7,208 bases of DNA from DATGZX01 sp035296965 (GTDB taxonomy: Bacteria > Planctomycetota > Planctomycetia > Gemmatales > Gemmataceae): the NCBI GenBank assembly GCA_035296965.1, contig DATGZX010000154.1:1-7208 (forward strand). The letters run 5' to 3'. Positions within the stretch are counted from its first letter, which is position 1, and each line of letters opens with the position of its first letter. Shown here in pieces: positions 1 through 7,208 of the stretch. A program made the translations under genes and the position numbers. The notes beneath the pieces were generated by a model that was not told where the DNA came from, did not search any database, and saw only the letters and a list, made by a program, of their open reading frames with translations.

Positions 1-573
1 GATCTCGGCTTCTCTGGCTTGCCCGTCGGCCATCGCGGCGCTGAGCGGACATGCGCTCGTGCACAGCGGCTTGCCTGTCTCATCCACGTGCGCCAGGAAG
101 TTGTCGAAGCAGTGCCTTCCGATAGCGTCCGCGGAGCTATACCCAGACAGCCTCTCCGCGCTCGCATTCCAGTATGTCATCTTGCGATCCCGGTTTACGA
201 AATAGACGCCGTCATACATGGTGTCCAACAGCTTTTCGTAAAATGAAGAGGAGAAGCGGACGCCCCACAGGGTTTCGCACGACTGGTCCGTGCCAACTCC
301 GTAGAGGAATCCTTTGGTGTGCGGTCCTAACGGCGCCACCACGCGGCCTATGGCCTGTTCTTTGGAGCCGACCCGGCGTAAAGAGATCTCCTGGTCGGGC
401 TGCAGGAATCGCGGCAGGGGCAGAGAGCAGCCGTAGAGGCTGACCGCGGTCGTCTTGGTTTTCACGCGGAAACGCTTCCCGGAGGGATCAATCCCCGAGG
501 CCACCACCGGAAACGCGATCGGCAGGCGGTCGCTGCGCCGGCGAGCCATGGTGTTTTGTGGGGGAGTTTGCAT
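1..573 (-). CDS. PilZ-like + PAS domain signalling protein, C-terminus beyond window
   Basis: An open frame reads leftward from ATG at 573 to the window edge without a stop (191 residues seen). Residues about 9-108 resemble a PilZ module: an Arg-rich start (RRRSDR), 'TAVSLYGCSL' where PilZ proteins usually have [D/N]xSxxG, and a closing 'LWGVRF'. Residues about 112-191 are a PAS domain: 'YDGVYFVNRDRKMTYWNASA', 'LSGYSSADAIGRHC' and 'LCTSACPL...MADG'. That CxxxCPL form is common in PAS modules ahead of GGDEF diguanylate cyclase domains, so a GGDEF output beyond the edge is my inference. A role in c-di-GMP signalling fits, but the Asp/Asn of the PilZ motif is replaced by Ala, so ligand binding is doubtful. 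The start at 573 is preferred over the in-frame ATG at 549 because GGGAA lies about 14 bases upstream and in-frame stops follow shortly beyond. The PAS call is firm; PilZ is moderate. Confidence 0.78.
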   Translation of the reverse strand, partial: MQTPPQNTMARRRSDRLPIAFPVVASGIDPSGKRFRVKTKTTAVSLYGCSLPLPRFLQPDQEISLRRVGSKEQAIGRVVAPLGPHTKGFLYGVGTDQSCETLWGVRFSSSFYEKLLDTMYDGVYFVNRDRKMTYWNASAERLSGYSSADAIGRHCFDNFLAHVDETGKPLCTSACPLSAAMADGQAREAEI

Positions 574-669
574 GGTTTTGTGTAGCTTCCCTAGGCAGTG
601 TGCCGGGTTTCAGGATGAGTTTCAATGGCTTAAGCCTTTCGTGCATTACTTTTGTTACGGTACTAACGG

Positions 670-727
670 GTCCACGCTCAAGGGCTCTTTTGGCCCCGCT
701 GTGACAGGGGCTGACGGGGGCGTGGAT
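670..727. repeat. Nested inverted repeat able to form a two-tier hairpin
   Basis: TCCACGC at 671-677 is the reverse complement of GCGTGGA at 720-726. Pairing can extend by G-U/C-G pairs at 678-679 with 718-719 and G-U at 670/727. Inside it, GCCCC at 693-697 pairs with GGGGC at 707-711 around a nine-base loop. No T run follows on either strand, so it is not a standard intrinsic terminator. It could be a structured leader of either divergent gene or a protein-binding site; no known RNA family was recognised. Confidence 0.45.
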
Positions 728-783
728 GGTCTCACCGTTTAGGTAGTTATCGCGCACTTTGCGATGCGTGGGATTCCAGCGCG

Positions 784-797
784 GTGCCCCGGGGCAC
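784..797. repeat. Perfect 14-bp palindrome GTGCCCCGGGGCAC
   Basis: The 14 bases equal their own reverse complement. The site lies in the shared upstream region, about 160 bp before the VOC start and 210 bp before the PilZ-PAS start. It could be a dimeric regulator's site or a chance GC-rich palindrome. Confidence 0.4.
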
Positions 798-908
798 AAA
801 AGTTCGGCCTTGAGCCTCCTGCCAACTTGTGTTCTCATTGGGGAACGACGCGGCCCGTGGGGGCGCGTCTGCGCGCTTAGACCTCAACCCTCAGCCTCAT
901 CTTTGAGT

Positions 909-947
909 GGAACACCAGAGCGGAACACCGAAGCGGAACACCAGAGG
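909..947 (+). repeat. Three tandem 13-bp repeats in the leader of the VOC gene
   Basis: The units GGAACACCAGAGC (909-921), GGAACACCGAAGC (922-934) and GGAACACCAGAGG (935-947) are head to tail with one to three differences. The end of the third unit supplies part of the GAGGAG Shine-Dalgarno sequence of the following gene. The array can be read directly; any effect on translation is inference. Confidence 0.75.
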
Positions 948-949
948 AG
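944..949 (+). promoter_or_regulatory. Ribosome binding site GAGGAG of the VOC gene
   Basis: GAGGAG ends seven bases before ATG at 957 and decides this start over upstream in-frame ATGs. It straddles the end of the third 13-bp repeat. Confidence 0.7.
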
Positions 950-956
950 AAGAATT

Positions 957-1424
957 ATGAAGAAAGTCAGCTACATTCCCAAGGGATACAACACCGTTAC
1001 GCCGTACCTCGTTATCAAGGGCGCCGCGAAAGCGATTGAGTATTACAAGAACGTTTTCGGAGCAACCGAAGTCATGCGCATGGCTGGTCCCGACGGCCGG
1101 GTGGGCCACGCCGAGCTGCAGATTGGCGATTCGCGCATCATGCTGGCCGACGAGTGTCCGGAGATGGGCTATCGCAGCGCCGAGAGTATCGGCGCGTCTC
1201 CGGTGAGCCTGCTGGTGTACCTCCCCGATTGCGACCAGGTCGTCGCCAAGGCGGTCGCGGAGGGAGCGAAAATCCTGAAGCCGGTCGAGGACCAGTTCTA
1301 CGGAGACCGCTCGGGCTTCATCCAGGACCCGTTCGGGCATTTCTGGTCGGTCGCGACGCACAAGGAGGACTTGTCCCGGAAAGAGATGGAAGAACGCGCC
1401 AAGAAAGCGATGAAGGCCGCTTGA
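957..1424 (+). CDS. VOC-superfamily protein, PhnB/glyoxalase-bleomycin resistance type
   Basis: The product has 155 residues. It has the two-half beta-alpha-beta-beta-beta layout of the vicinal oxygen chelate fold: 'TPYLVIKGAAKAIEYYKNVFGA' spans residues 15-36, 'GPDGRVGHAELQIGDSRIMLADE' 44-66, 'SLLVYLPDCDQVVAKAVAEGAK' 84-105, and the closing 'GDRSGFIQDPFGHFWSVATH' 116-135. The 'PDGRxGHAEL ... IMLADE' and 'DPFGHxWxxATH' signatures are typical of the PhnB-like branch; His51 is a likely ligand-site residue. Substrate is unknown: proteins of this branch are often annotated as glyoxalase or bleomycin-resistance protein without biochemical support. The charged C-terminal tail (residues 136-155, Lys/Glu-rich) is probably a helix. 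The start is set by GAGGAG seven bases upstream. It stands alone, with repeat-rich spacers on both sides. The family call is firm, the function open. Confidence 0.9.
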   Translation: MKKVSYIPKGYNTVTPYLVIKGAAKAIEYYKNVFGATEVMRMAGPDGRVGHAELQIGDSRIMLADECPEMGYRSAESIGASPVSLLVYLPDCDQVVAKAVAEGAKILKPVEDQFYGDRSGFIQDPFGHFWSVATHKEDLSRKEMEERAKKAMKAA

Positions 1425-1440
1425 CGACAGCTCTTGGCGG

Positions 1441-1590
1441 TTAGCTCTTGGCTCTTAGCTGGGCCGAACTCAGAAGGTTTCCCCTGTGCACCTCTGTGTC
1501 CACTGTGGTTGAGGATTAGAAGCTTGAACCACAGGGGGCACAGAGGTACACAGCGAAGCCAATTTTGGCTCAAGGCTTAAGAGCTAAGAG
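1441..1590. repeat. Compound intergenic repeat: long inverted repeat flanked by CTCTTAGCT copies
   Basis: Arms at 1484-1510 and 1527-1553 match as reverse complements at 24 of 27 positions around a 16-base loop; both contain ACCTCTGTG and CTGTGGTT. Outside them, CTCTTAGCT at 1452-1460 is inverted as AGCTAAGAG at 1582-1590, and TTAGCTCTT at 1441-1449 is inverted as AAGAGCTAA at 1579-1587. A third small hairpin, AGCCAA-TT-TTGGCT, lies at 1557-1570. There is no open frame with a protein signature inside. The arrangement resembles a dispersed palindromic element rather than a terminator, since no T run follows. Confidence 0.75.
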
Positions 1591-1649
1591 ATCGGCGATT
1601 GTGTGCGCGTTCTCCGTCGACCGCGCAAAATCACGCCTACAACCTTAGA

Positions 1650-1654
1650 AAGGA
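1650..1654 (+). promoter_or_regulatory. Ribosome binding site AAGGA of the peroxiredoxin gene
   Basis: AAGGA (within AGAAAGGAA, 1647-1655) lies seven bases before ATG at 1662. It supports that start over a TTG at 1599, which would add 21 residues without family similarity. Confidence 0.7.
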
Positions 1655-1661
1655 ACTTCCT

Positions 1662-2129
1662 ATGCTCTCCGCTGGCAATCCGTTTCCCAATTTTTCGCTT
1701 CCCAACCAGGACGGCAAGATCAGCAAGCTTTCCGACTTTGCCGGACACTGGCTCGTTGTCTACTTTTATCCGAAAGACGACACGCCCACCTGCACCATCC
1801 AGGGCAAATCGTTTACGGCGACCAAGGCTGATTTCGACGCTGCCGGGATCAAAGTCATTGGCGTGAGCGCCGACGACGTTGCCTCGCACAAAAACTTTTG
1901 CAACAAGTTCGCTTTCACCATCGACTTGCTCTCCGACACCGATTCCAGCCTGATGAAGGCGCTCGGCCTCGGCCAGATTGAATGGAAGGGCATGAAACTC
2001 TGGGAGCGAACCACTTTTGTGGTTGATGCCAAGGGCGTGATCCGCAAGGTGTACGAAAAGGTGAACGCTGAAGGGCATGAGAAAGTGCTGCTCGATGACG
2101 TCGGGAACCTTTCGGCAAAGGCGGCCTGA
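1662..2129 (+). CDS. Peroxiredoxin, PrxQ/BCP (AhpC/TSA) family
   Basis: This cytoplasmic thiol peroxidase of 155 residues would reduce hydrogen peroxide and organic hydroperoxides with electrons from thioredoxin. The thioredoxin fold starts with 'AGNPFPNFSLPNQDGK' (4-19). The catalytic motif PxxxTxxC is complete (Pro37, Thr41, Cys44, in 'YFYPKDDTPTCT'), and the active-site arginine is probably Arg116 in 'ERTTFVVD'. Many PrxQ proteins carry a resolving cysteine five residues after the peroxidatic one; here that position is Lys49. The only other cysteine is Cys80, at C+36, the spacing described for Xanthomonas campestris PrxQ (Cys48/Cys84), so an atypical 2-Cys mechanism is likely. A Thr replaces the usual Gly before Cys44. 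The gene has its own ribosome binding site and appears monocistronic; it converges on the reductase gene. Confidence 0.93.
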   Translation: MLSAGNPFPNFSLPNQDGKISKLSDFAGHWLVVYFYPKDDTPTCTIQGKSFTATKADFDAAGIKVIGVSADDVASHKNFCNKFAFTIDLLSDTDSSLMKALGLGQIEWKGMKLWERTTFVVDAKGVIRKVYEKVNAEGHEKVLLDDVGNLSAKAA

Positions 2130-2173
2130 TGGGCGCTCTCAAAGGCCGACGCTGGGAAAGAGGATTTTTCCGC

Positions 2174-2244
2174 GCCGCAGTCTGACCGCTGCGGCTAAAG
2201 CCGGACCTGAGAACAAGCTGGTGATCGCAACGCTAAAGCGTTGC
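2174..2244. repeat. Hairpin cluster with two TAAA-loop stems
   Basis: GCAACGC-TAAA-GCGTTGC at 2227-2244 is a perfect 7-bp stem with a four-base loop. CGGC-TAAA-GCCG at 2192-2203 has the same loop, and GCCGCAG at 2174-2180 can alternatively pair with CTGCGGC at 2189-2195. None is followed by a T run. The shared loop suggests copies of one short REP-like palindrome in the spacer downstream of the peroxiredoxin gene. Confidence 0.6.
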
Positions 2245-2281
2245 GCCACCCGAAATCAGGCGCGCGCGTTTTTTCGCGGCT

Positions 2282-2303
2282 GAGACGCGGCAAGCCGCGC
2301 CTC
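2282..2303. repeat. Hairpin GAG-a-CGCGGC-AA-GCCGCG-c-CTC
   Basis: The arms 2282-2291 and 2294-2303 pair over ten positions with one mismatch around an AA loop. It lies between the convergent peroxiredoxin and reductase genes, 44 bases past the reductase stop. It might slow transcription in both directions, but no T tract marks it as an intrinsic terminator. Confidence 0.55.
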
Positions 2304-2340
2304 TACCATTCAGGCAAGCGGGTCAGTGGCGAACTTCGCT

Positions 2341-2383
2341 CCACTACTACTGCCGCTCCATTACTGCTGCCCCACTACTACTG
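2341..2383. repeat. Three CCAYTACTRCTG copies at the 3' end of the reductase gene
   Basis: The 12-mer CCACTACTACTG occurs at 2341-2352 and 2372-2383, with the variant CCATTACTGCTG at 2358-2369. The reductase stop (2347-2349) falls inside the first copy, so the last residues of that protein (DSSSGAAVMERQ) are encoded by the repeat. Confidence 0.65.
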
Positions 2384-3637
2384 TCGCCCCAGGGCCGGCG
2401 CAGCGTTCCAGCCAGGCCCTCGGCCATCACCGCGGGCAGGATGCGGTACAACCGGGAGCGCAAATCGCGGTAGCCCTGAATCCCGGCAAAAAGATCGCTC
2501 ATCAGCTCACGGAAGCTCGCGCTTTGCGCGGTTAGCGAAACCATCCGCTCCCGCACGCTGTCTCCGAAAACCTGTCCGCTGTAGAAGCGCTCGGAAACGC
2601 GCGCCGCCAGCTTCAATTCGGCGAGCACCTCATCTTCCAGAAGGGCCTGGTAGTGGTCAGGTCGTCCGGCCAAGAGCGCGCTGGCGCACAACTCCGCGGA
2701 GCGAAGGGCGTAGTAGAGACCCTCTCCGGTAATCGGGTCCACCAGGCCCGCACTGTCGCCGATCATGGCCCAACCACCTCCGCGGACTTCGAGCGTTTCG
2801 AAGGTCTGGGCGCGGAACGACGGAAGAATGTGCGAGTAAAAGCGGGCAGCGTCCAAATGGACGATGTTCCCTTCGAGCCGCTGTTCTTCGAGCCACTGTT
2901 CGAGTATGCGGCGCAACTCGGCGGTCGAGGTTTTACCCATCCTGCCCGTAATTCCGGCGGAAACATGATCGGTGCGCGGGAAGACCCAGATGTAGCCGGT
3001 GATTCCCTTCAGAAACTGGATCTGCATCAGAGAACGATTGCCGGGAGAACCATGGCCAGGGATGAAGTAGCCTGCCGTGACCATCAAATCGCTGGGGAGA
3101 ATCGGCGAGAGGAACTGGGAACGGAACGAATTGCGTGCGCCCGCCGCCAGGATCAGGTAGGAGGCTCGGTATTCACGCTGCGGCGTGAGCAGTTGCCAGT
3201 CTCCCGCGGTCCCGGCAATGCGCGTGACGCGCTCGTGGTGTATATCGACGCGCGCGTCAGCATGCACACCAGCGTGCACACCAACGCCGGCGCGCCGGGC
3301 TCGTTCCAGCAACAATCCATTCAGCGCCAGGCGGGAGAAGATCGCGACCGGGTGCGGCATGTGGAAGCGTACCCGCCGCCCTGACGGGCTGATCAACTCG
3401 CAGTGTGCAACCGGATTGCTTTCGCTCCGGGCCTCCGCCAGAAACGGATACTGCTGCAAAGCTTTGTGCGTGAGTGCGCCGCCGCAGGGCTTCTCCCAGG
3501 CAAGCTTTTCGTCGAAGAGACGGACGTCCCTGCCACCCGCCGCCAGCAACGCAGCTGCCAGAGCGCCCGCTGGACCGGCCTCCGACAATCGCGATGGGGT
3601 GTTGCGCGCACATGTTCGGTTGCGGATTTCGCCGCAT
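2347..3637 (-). CDS. Geranylgeranyl reductase family FAD-dependent oxidoreductase, apparent frameshift
   Basis: This group hydrogenates isoprenoid double bonds (geranylgeranyl chains of lipids, quinones or chlorophyll), using FAD. The first frame starts at ATG 3637 or 3613 and gives 'QHPIAIVGG'. The second continues 'GPAGALAAALLAAGG' and runs to the stop at 2347. Dropping one base at 3577/3578 (GGC-C-GGT on the coding strand) restores VGGGPAGAL, the FAD-binding GxGxxG loop, and a 421-residue protein from 3613. Read that way, it has KPCGGALT with Cys43, the GGR signature 'GYIWVFPR' near 206-213, and 'GDSAGLVDPITGEG' near 285-298. A TTG at 3588 would start the second frame alone but loses the first beta strand. 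No good ribosome binding site precedes either ATG. A palindrome (GCCCGC/GCGGGC, 3647-3660) sits just upstream. The family is secure; the lipid substrate is unknown, as is whether the frameshift is genuine. Confidence 0.85.
3259..3282 (-). repeat. Tandem 12-bp duplication inside the reductase gene
   Basis: AGCATGCACACC (3259-3270) and AGCGTGCACACC (3271-3282) differ at one base. In the coding direction they give GVHA-GVHA, in a variable loop before the 'DIHHERVTRI' strand. It is in frame and probably tolerated. Confidence 0.6.
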
Positions 3638-3742
3638 CGGAAACAGGCCCGCCAGCGGGCAACAACATTCCGCCGCCGCTCTCGCGCGTTCTACCCGAGG
3701 CGGGACTTGGCCGGGATTCCCGCGAATCCGTGAGGCTCGCGT

Positions 3743-4024
3743 TTACTGCAGCGTGGTGGAGCTGGTCAGTCCCTGATAGATGAACAATCCCGCAATGACC
3801 AGGATCATGAGTCCCGACAAGGCGCCGAGCACCTTAACGATCGGTGTGATCTTTCTCATTTTGGCCAGAACTTCCACTTGATCCTTATGCATCTGGGATT
3901 CGGTTTCATTGAGAAAGATGGAATCGTCCTCGTGCATGGTGAGCGTACTTTTATAGATCAGCAGGATAATGAGAATCCCCGTCAGAATACCCCACGCAAC
4001 CAGCAGCATGAACATAGGAGACAT
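3743..4024 (-). CDS. Small two-helix membrane protein, unknown function
   Basis: I do not recognise this 93-residue protein. Residues 4-24 (MFMLLVAWGILTGILIILLI) and about 61-84 (PIVKVLGALSGLMILVIAGL) are hydrophobic helices. They are joined by a polar, charged segment of about 35 residues (EDD, NETESQMHKDQ) that looks helical. There is no cysteine, signal cleavage site or catalytic motif. ATG at 4024 follows GAGGTGG four to ten bases upstream, a good ribosome binding site, and a TATAAT box lies about 110 bases upstream. The frameshifted reductase starts 105 bases downstream on the same strand, so the two may be co-transcribed. Small bitopic or two-pass proteins often act as accessory subunits, but nothing in the sequence says of what. 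It is likely a real gene, given composition and ribosome binding site. Confidence 0.7.
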   Translation of the reverse strand: MSPMFMLLVAWGILTGILIILLIYKSTLTMHEDDSIFLNETESQMHKDQVEVLAKMRKITPIVKVLGALSGLMILVIAGLFIYQGLTSSTTLQ

Positions 4025-4135
4025 ACGCCACCTCGGAGCTTAGATCGAGCCCATCCCCGACGTTGCCATCTTGGGCCCCAGCGAAAACGGTCCTGCCATC
4101 CGCTGGCGTTCGGGTACAAGCCCCTACTGCGCACG

Positions 4136-4141
4136 ATTATA
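4136..4141 (-). promoter_or_regulatory. Possible -10 box TATAAT for the small membrane protein
   Basis: On the minus strand TATAAT occupies 4141-4136. The best -35 at 17-bp spacing is CTGCCC, a poor match to TTGACA. The start codon is 112 bases downstream, implying a leader of about 105 bases. This is a consensus match only. Confidence 0.35.
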
Positions 4142-4213
4142 GACCCCTTGGCAAGAGGGGGCAGCGACTTCTTGCCTACCCGAAGCATCTAACGGATAGA
4201 TTTGGAAGAAGTA

Positions 4214-4244
4214 CCGGCTGGCGAAAAGCCTTGCCGAGCCGGCT
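4214..4244. repeat. Hairpin and direct repeat overlapping the Fe-S carrier promoter
   Basis: CCGGCT at 4214-4219 pairs with AGCCGG at 4237-4242, with an inner stem GGC-GAAAA-GCC at 4220-4230. CCGGCT also recurs directly at 4239-4244. The element covers the presumed -35 region of the next gene, so it could be an operator. It does not match the IscR consensus that I know. Confidence 0.4.
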
Positions 4245-4261
4245 GCAACGTTTGTTATAAT
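4231..4261 (+). promoter_or_regulatory. Promoter of the A-type Fe-S carrier gene
   Basis: A perfect TATAAT lies at 4256-4261 with TTGCCG at 4231-4236, 19 bp upstream, which is slightly long. The expected start of transcription near 4268 leaves a leader of about 20 bases, holding AAGGAGAT (4272-4279) before ATG at 4288. The -10 match is good, the -35 match moderate. Confidence 0.55.
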
Positions 4262-4271
4262 AATGGATTGC

Positions 4272-4279
4272 AAGGAGAT
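4272..4279 (+). promoter_or_regulatory. Ribosome binding site AAGGAGAT of the Fe-S carrier gene
   Basis: A strong Shine-Dalgarno match eight bases before ATG at 4288; it fixes the start. Confidence 0.75.
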
Positions 4280-4287
4280 CAAAACAG

Positions 4288-4650
4288 ATGGCGACCACCT
4301 CCGCACCCGAAGTACAGCCCAAAACCGCACCAGTTCTGACCCCGGCCGCTGTTGCCAAGGTCAAAGAGATCATGGCTTCGCAGACGCCGCTTCCGGCCGG
4401 ATTGCGGTTGTCCGTAGTCGGCGGCGGTTGCTCCGGCTTTCAATATTCCATGGCCTTCGAGAACGGCGCCGGCATGATGGACAAGGTTTTCGACTTTGAC
4501 GGCTTGAAAGTTTACGTGGATGCCACTTCCCTGATGTATCTGAGCGGAGCGCGTGTCGATTACGTCGAGACTCTGGAAGGCGCCGGGTTCAAGTTCGAAA
4601 ATCCGAACGTGAAGAGCACCTGCGGCTGCGGCTCCTCGTTCAACGCTTAA
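4288..4650 (+). CDS. A-type iron-sulfur cluster carrier, HesB/IscA/SufA/ErpA family
   Basis: This cytoplasmic protein of 120 residues binds and passes on iron-sulfur clusters to apo-proteins. The three ligand cysteines of the family are all present: Cys48 in 'GGGCSGFQYSM', and Cys112 and Cys114 in the C-terminal 'TCGCGSSF'. The core starts at 'LTPAAVAKVKEIMA' (17-30), and 'GLKVYVDATSLMYLSGARVDYV' (72-93) is the conserved middle. A polar N-terminal extension of about 16 residues (TTSAPEVQPKTAP) precedes the fold. Which member it is (IscA, SufA or ErpA) cannot be told from sequence alone. With no isc or suf neighbours and its own promoter and terminator, a stand-alone ErpA-like carrier is plausible. 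It is single-gene: a good promoter and ribosome binding site stand before it and a strong intrinsic terminator follows about 84 bases after the stop. Confidence 0.93.
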   Translation: MATTSAPEVQPKTAPVLTPAAVAKVKEIMASQTPLPAGLRLSVVGGGCSGFQYSMAFENGAGMMDKVFDFDGLKVYVDATSLMYLSGARVDYVETLEGAGFKFENPNVKSTCGCGSSFNA

Positions 4651-7208
4651 GCTTTCACGTTTGGTGCGGATTCGCCACAGAAACTCTAGATTCGTTCTGG
4701 CGCTGAACTGTTAGGCGCCTCTGGTTTCACGCCAAGCCCCGCTCTCGATGCGGGGCTTTTTCTATGGCCGCTTTTTGCCGGACGAAGGTTACTGGGAATG
4801 CGAAGTCTACTGCTGGGGCGTCGGCGCTGGGGTCTGCGGAGTCTGCGTTTGAAGACCTTGGTTTTGACCGCTGTTCGGTGTTAAACCCTGTCCAAGTCCT
4901 TGTCCGAATCCCTGTCCGAATCCACCTTGCGCCGGCGGACCTCCAGTCAGTCCGGGAGCGGCGCCGTTTAAGTTCGGAGTGGGCATACCAGGATTCACCG
5001 GGCCGGTCAGCGTGCCGCCGCGGTCGAGCGCCGGCAGGTAAATAAAGAGCCAGTCGTTGTAATGGTTCTTGCCGTAAAACACGCGGATGGTCTTATCTTT
5101 CTTGTTCAGGCTGGCGACCCCGAGGATCGGTCCTCCGCCGAACGTCGGCCCGTTCAAGCCGGAGCTGGAATTGGAACCGGTATTGCCCGAAGATGGATTG
5201 CCGGAATCACCATTCAAATTCTGCACGCCGCCCGTCTGTTGAATCCCCCCCTGCATCGCGCCCAACACTCCCTGTACGGCGGCGAGCCCCGCTTGCCCCT
5301 GCAGTCCGCCTTGTCCCTGCGGTCCGCTTTGTCCCGCGGGGCCATTCAGGCCAGGCGTTTGTCCCAAAACCGGCCCGACGTTTAAGTTGATGTCGGTTTG
5401 ATGGAGGAATTTGAAGTCCTTCTCCTTGCCCGTGGCCCGGTCAACGTTGAGCGGATCGGTATAGCGCTTGCGAATGAAACGGAGGTTGTTGGTATTTTCC
5501 AGTTCCTCGACGCGGTTTGGGTACCGTCCAAACTTTTTGTAGAAGTGCTGGATCGCGCGCATGTAGGCCGTACCCCGATGCCTCATCTCCTCTTCGCGGT
5601 CGCGGCGGACCTGCTGGCCAATGTCGGGGAGCACGGCGAGCATCGCAATCGTAATGAGCGCGAGGGCCAGCATCAGCGTGATCAGCATGTAGCCGCGCTG
5701 GGGATTTTGCAATTTTGTAATTCCGTAATTTCGTAACTTAAAACCACGCTGCATAACGCTCGCCTTCAAATTGCCAAATTCCAGATTACAAAATAACAAA
5801 ATCCAAATCTATCCGGGAGCCCCTTGCGTTAGGGGCAGGCTCTGCCGGTTATTATTGACCATATCTTCCACGTCCACCGCTGTCGCCGAGATGTGCAAGA
5901 CACGATAACGCCGGTCCACAATGTCGCCCTCAGCGGCGATAAAAATGTCTTCGCCCTGGGACAAGAACACCTTTTTCGTTTCCCCGGGCCGGTTGGCAAA
6001 GCCAAAAAACTTGAGCGTGATGGGCGGCGGCGGCGGAATTGGCGGAGGCATATGAAGGCTGGCATCGTGTTTGTCCGTGACACCGGGTGCCTTGGGCCTT
6101 TCGATCTTAGGCACCGACCCCGCGACAAAAATATTTCTTCCGTTGCCCGCGTACTTGATCTCCTCGCTTTGGCTGAGCAGCTTCAGGTCAAGCGTAGGAT
6201 CGAGCCGCGGCTCAACTACACGCACCACTTTTCCTGAAGACGTGCGTCGCGTGAGGGGCTTGGCCGGCGTTGCTCCCGTTGGCGCGGTCGTCGCGGGCGC
6301 CGCCGCGGGCGACGAGGGCCAGAATTCATAGGCCACCAGCCCCACTGCCAGCCCGACCAATACAGCCAGCGTGATAACTTGCTTCTGGTTTTCGATTCCC
6401 AGTTTCACTCAGGCACCCGACCGCAGATAACTGTGTATCGTGATTCCCAGCTTGACCGGTCCCGCGCCTTCACCCGCCAGTTCCACGCCATCGACCATAA
6501 AAAACATCTTCGACCGTTCCAGCGTATTGATGAACCGCACCAGTTGCAGATAGTCTCCGGAAAAACCGCCATGGATTTCGACCGGAATTATGCCGGAGCC
6601 TTCCGCATCCTCCTGCTTGTATGACGCCTGCTGGATCCGGATGCCATTTTGTGCCGCTAGCTTCCCCAGTTCATTGGCCAGCTCGGAATCGGTTGCGGCA
6701 AAGCGGTCCTTATAGAAGCCGCCGATCTCATTCTTCGCCAGCACGATCTTCTGGTCCATGCCGCGCAGCGGTGCGACTTCGCGGTTCTTCTTCGTCAGTT
6801 CGGCGCGGAGTTCGTAGATTTGCAGCCTCCGCGAATCCACCGAACCCACGAGCGGCGAGAACAGAACTGCCACCGCGATTACATCGGCGGCCAGCATCGC
6901 CGCAATCGCAAATTTCAACTTGCGCCGCGATTTTCTCAAGTCCGGCATTACTTTGCGCTCCTGTCGGGCATGTCAGGTACATAAACTGCGATCACCGAAG
7001 CGGTTACCCCTCCTCCGACCTCTCCGCTCTGCGACTCTTGCACCAGTTGCGCTCCCTGGAAATGCCTCGAGCCTTCCATGCGATGGACCAGTTCCACAGC
7101 TGCGGCACGGGTTGCGCAAACCACTCTCATCTCCAGCTCCATCTGATTCTGGTCATTCAATTCCGGATGCAGCGAGACCACATGCAGGCTCGAGGGCATG
7201 ACCAGTTC

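Larger units (their letters stand above)
574..956. other. Divergent intergenic region with structured DNA, no gene seen
   Basis: This 383-bp spacer separates the divergent PilZ-PAS gene and VOC gene. Reading frames across it look like noise: no family motif and no convincing ribosome binding site. It holds two perfect palindromes, GGCTTAAGCC at 627-636 and GTGCCCCGGGGCAC at 784-797, a nested inverted repeat at 670-727, and three 13-bp direct repeats at 909-947. On the minus strand TTGAGC (about 681-676) followed 18 bases later by TAACAA could be a weak promoter for the PilZ-PAS gene. That is too poor to annotate separately. Confidence 0.5.

Overview
The window looks like a chromosomal segment of a soil-type bacterium, most likely an acidobacterium (Terriglobales/Koribacter-like). 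This rests on recall rather than a search. The signs are a GC-rich genome, a PilN-PilO-PilP-like/pseudopilin cluster with the family signature 'KKFGRYP...LENTNN', and intergenic spacers full of short hairpins and AT-rich or CTCTTAGCT-type repeats. No tRNA, rRNA, CRISPR array, transposase or phage gene was found.

Layout, left to right. (1) 1-573, minus strand: the first 191 residues of a signalling protein with a degenerate PilZ-like module followed by a PAS domain; it runs off the left edge. (2) 574-956: a 383-bp divergent spacer with a foldable inverted repeat, two perfect palindromes and a triplicated 13-mer just before the next gene. (3) 957-1424, plus: a PhnB/glyoxalase-like VOC protein. 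(4) 1425-1661: a spacer dominated by a long imperfect inverted repeat. (5) 1662-2129, plus: a PrxQ/BCP peroxiredoxin with its second cysteine at C+36. (6) 2130-2346: a convergent spacer with several hairpins. (7) 2347-3637, minus: a geranylgeranyl-reductase-family flavoprotein interrupted by an apparent +1 frameshift inside its FAD-binding glycine motif. (8) 3743-4024, minus: a small two-helix membrane protein that may share a transcript with it. (9) 4288-4650, plus: an A-type Fe-S carrier (IscA/ErpA family) with its own promoter and a strong intrinsic terminator at 4734-4761. (10) 4807-7208, minus: the end of a pilus/secretion operon, pilN (partial), pilO, a PilP/GspC-like protein and a GspG-like pseudopilin.

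The last four genes form the one clear functional unit. pilN and pilO overlap by one base, pilO and the pilP-like gene abut, and the pseudopilin follows after a 54-bp gap. Together they would encode part of the inner-membrane alignment platform of a type IV pilus or type II secretion-like machine plus a pseudopilin. The remaining genes look like unrelated housekeeping or stress functions (peroxide detoxification, Fe-S delivery, isoprenoid or lipid reduction, signalling).

No clearly new biological system is visible. The points most worth a second look are the collagen-like Gly-X-Y tract and AT-rich leader of the pseudopilin, the single-base frameshift in the reductase, the GspC-like topology of the PilP-like protein, and the structured or repetitive spacers.
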